Source: JANYCG01 sp031418395 (GTDB lineage Bacteria; Pseudomonadota; Gammaproteobacteria; Burkholderiales; Burkholderiaceae_C). From it: a DNA stretch of 13,969 nt. The position numbers and the translations under genes were made by a program. This document shows, one piece after another, positions 12,793-13,969 of the stretch; position 1 is the stretch's first letter; every line of letters begins with the position of its first letter. The stretch spans positions 1 to 13,969 of the forward strand of contig JANOXL010000045.1 in the NCBI GenBank assembly GCA_031418395.1. Reading direction: 5' to 3'. The notes below the pieces were generated by a model, which saw only the letters and a list, made by a program, of their open reading frames with translations, made no database searches and was not told the origin of the DNA.

Positions 12793-13969
12793 ATGAGCAC
12801 ACTTTCCCTGATGGATTTGGCGTTTTTTATCGCCGAGTCGGACGCTAGCCCGAAACACGTGGCCGGGTTGCAAATCTGCAAAAAGCCGCCGAAGGCCAAG
12901 GCGAACTTTGTCAAAGCCATTTACGACGAGTATTTGACTTTCACCGATGTTGCGCCGCCCTTTAACCGCGTCATCAACTTCACGCTGACCGCCATGCCCA
13001 GCTGGCGCACTGTGGATGCGGTGGATTTGAGCGACCACGTTTTCTTCCACAAACTGCCCGCCAAAAAGAACGACCGCGCGGCGCTGTACGAGTTCATCGC
13101 CGGCCTGCACGCGCCCATCTTGCAGCGCGACCGCCCGCTGTGGGAGGTGCACGTGATCGACGGCTTGTGGGACGGGCAATTCGCTCTGTACCAAAAAATG
13201 CACCACGCGTATGCAGACGGCGTCACCATGTCGCGCTGGGGCGCTGAGAGTTATCAGGATTCGGCGGACGATTTGGAAATGTCGCCCGTCTGGATCAAAG
13301 ACCACACGCGTTCAGGCATCAAGCGCAAAAAGGGCAACCAGGAGCTGGCGATGTCGCTGTGGAAGCAGGTCACCGTCAACAGCAAACGCGCCTTTGGCAT
13401 TGGCCGCCTGGTGACCATGCTGGCGCTCGAAGGTGTGAAGCTCACCAAAAACGCGATCAGCCTGCCCTTTATGGCGCCGCGCGGCACGCCATTGACCGGC
13501 ATGGCCAGCCCCGGCAGGCAGCTCGCTACGGCGGCGGTGTCGATGCAGCGCATCACCGCCCTGGGCAAAAAAACCCGCTCCACCGTGAACCACATTGCGC
13601 TGACTTGCCTGGACGGTGCCATCCACCGTTACCTCAAAGACGAAGGCATTACGCTGCAAAAACCGGTGACGATCCAGATGCCGGTGAACCTTCGCAAAGA
13701 AGGCGAAAAAGCGGCGGGCAACAAGATCGGCATCATTCTGGTCGACCTCTCCGCCCCCACCGACGATCCCTATGTGCGCCTGCGCAACATCGGCTACAGC
13801 TTGCGCAACGTGCGCCAGATGATCGACAGCGTTGCCCCCGAAGCCATCGAGACCTACACCATCCTGACCGGCATCTTCGGCCAGATCGCCGAAATGCTGA
13901 AACTCAGCAACACCCTCGCACCCATGGGCAACACCACGGTGAGCAACGTGCCCGGCCCCAAGGAGCATC
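12793..13969 (+). CDS. WS/DGAT family acyltransferase (wax ester synthase/diacylglycerol acyltransferase), partial
   Basis: The first 392 codons of an acyltransferase that makes wax esters or triacylglycerol from acyl-CoA and an alcohol or diacylglycerol at the inner membrane face. The N-terminus MSTLSLMDLAFFIAESDASP is typical. The catalytic motif HHxxxDG is present as HHAYADG (residues 137-143), preceded by RPLWEVHVIDGL. The C-terminal domain shows the IQMPVNLRKEG block near 297 and NTTVSNVPGP just before the edge. Families of this type are about 460-560 residues, so roughly 70-170 residues are missing. The ATG at 12793 has a weak GGAA site. Storage lipid synthesis is the likely role; it has no clear tie to the sulfonate genes. 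Confidence 0.88.
   Translation, partial: MSTLSLMDLAFFIAESDASPKHVAGLQICKKPPKAKANFVKAIYDEYLTFTDVAPPFNRVINFTLTAMPSWRTVDAVDLSDHVFFHKLPAKKNDRAALYEFIAGLHAPILQRDRPLWEVHVIDGLWDGQFALYQKMHHAYADGVTMSRWGAESYQDSADDLEMSPVWIKDHTRSGIKRKKGNQELAMSLWKQVTVNSKRAFGIGRLVTMLALEGVKLTKNAISLPFMAPRGTPLTGMASPGRQLATAAVSMQRITALGKKTRSTVNHIALTCLDGAIHRYLKDEGITLQKPVTIQMPVNLRKEGEKAAGNKIGIILVDLSAPTDDPYVRLRNIGYSLRNVRQMIDSVAPEAIETYTILTGIFGQIAEMLKLSNTLAPMGNTTVSNVPGPKEH

Noticed and set aside
13312..13968. Minus-strand open frame at the right edge
   Set aside because: It lies opposite the WS/DGAT gene, which shows the HHxxxDG and NTTVSNVPGP motifs in one uninterrupted sense frame.
1..13969. CRISPR array, tRNA/rRNA genes or insertion sequences
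   Set aside because: No regularly spaced repeats, cloverleaf-like sequences, transposase genes or terminal inverted repeats were seen by eye.

Overview
The window looks like a chromosomal segment of a Burkholderiales betaproteobacterium, probably Comamonadaceae-like (Rhodoferax/Polaromonas/Acidovorax type). This rests on the fairly GC-rich codon usage, the kinds of families present and the short operon spacing. It is an inference from style; there is no rRNA or other marker gene.

Positions 1-9798 read as one catabolic island for a C3 sulfonate, most likely 2,3-dihydroxypropane-1-sulfonate (DHPS). On the minus strand lie the start of suyB (cut by the left edge) and a complete suyA, the two subunits of (R)-sulfolactate sulfo-lyase. 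A GntR/UTRA regulator diverges from them. A LacI-family regulator follows on the minus strand, convergent with gntR. Divergent from lacI runs a plus-strand operon: two different ABC permeases, an ABC ATPase, a periplasmic NMT1/SsuA/TauA-type binding protein, a histidinol-dehydrogenase homologue of the HpsN type, a short-chain dehydrogenase and a zinc alcohol dehydrogenase. The working model is import by the ABC system, adjustment of the C2 configuration by the two extra dehydrogenases, oxidation of (R)-DHPS to (R)-sulfolactate by HpsN, and cleavage to pyruvate and sulfite by SuyAB. Exported or oxidised sulfite would need genes that are not in this window.

Regulatory DNA is readable. The suyA/gntR gap has a 14-base perfect palindrome and face-to-face promoter elements. 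The lacI/ABC gap has two LacI-type operators 121 bp apart, one directly after a TTGACA-type promoter. A third site with the same core lies between the ends of gntR and lacI.

Positions 9799-10249 carry no convincing gene and become very AT-rich at the end. After this come envelope-type genes unrelated to the sulfonate module: two tandem paralogous histidine phosphatases (one lipoprotein, one Sec-exported) and an SGNH-hydrolase-like lipoprotein whose last ~39 residues are shifted out of frame at an A6 run. Last is a wax ester synthase/diacylglycerol acyltransferase (WS/DGAT) family gene that runs off the right edge.
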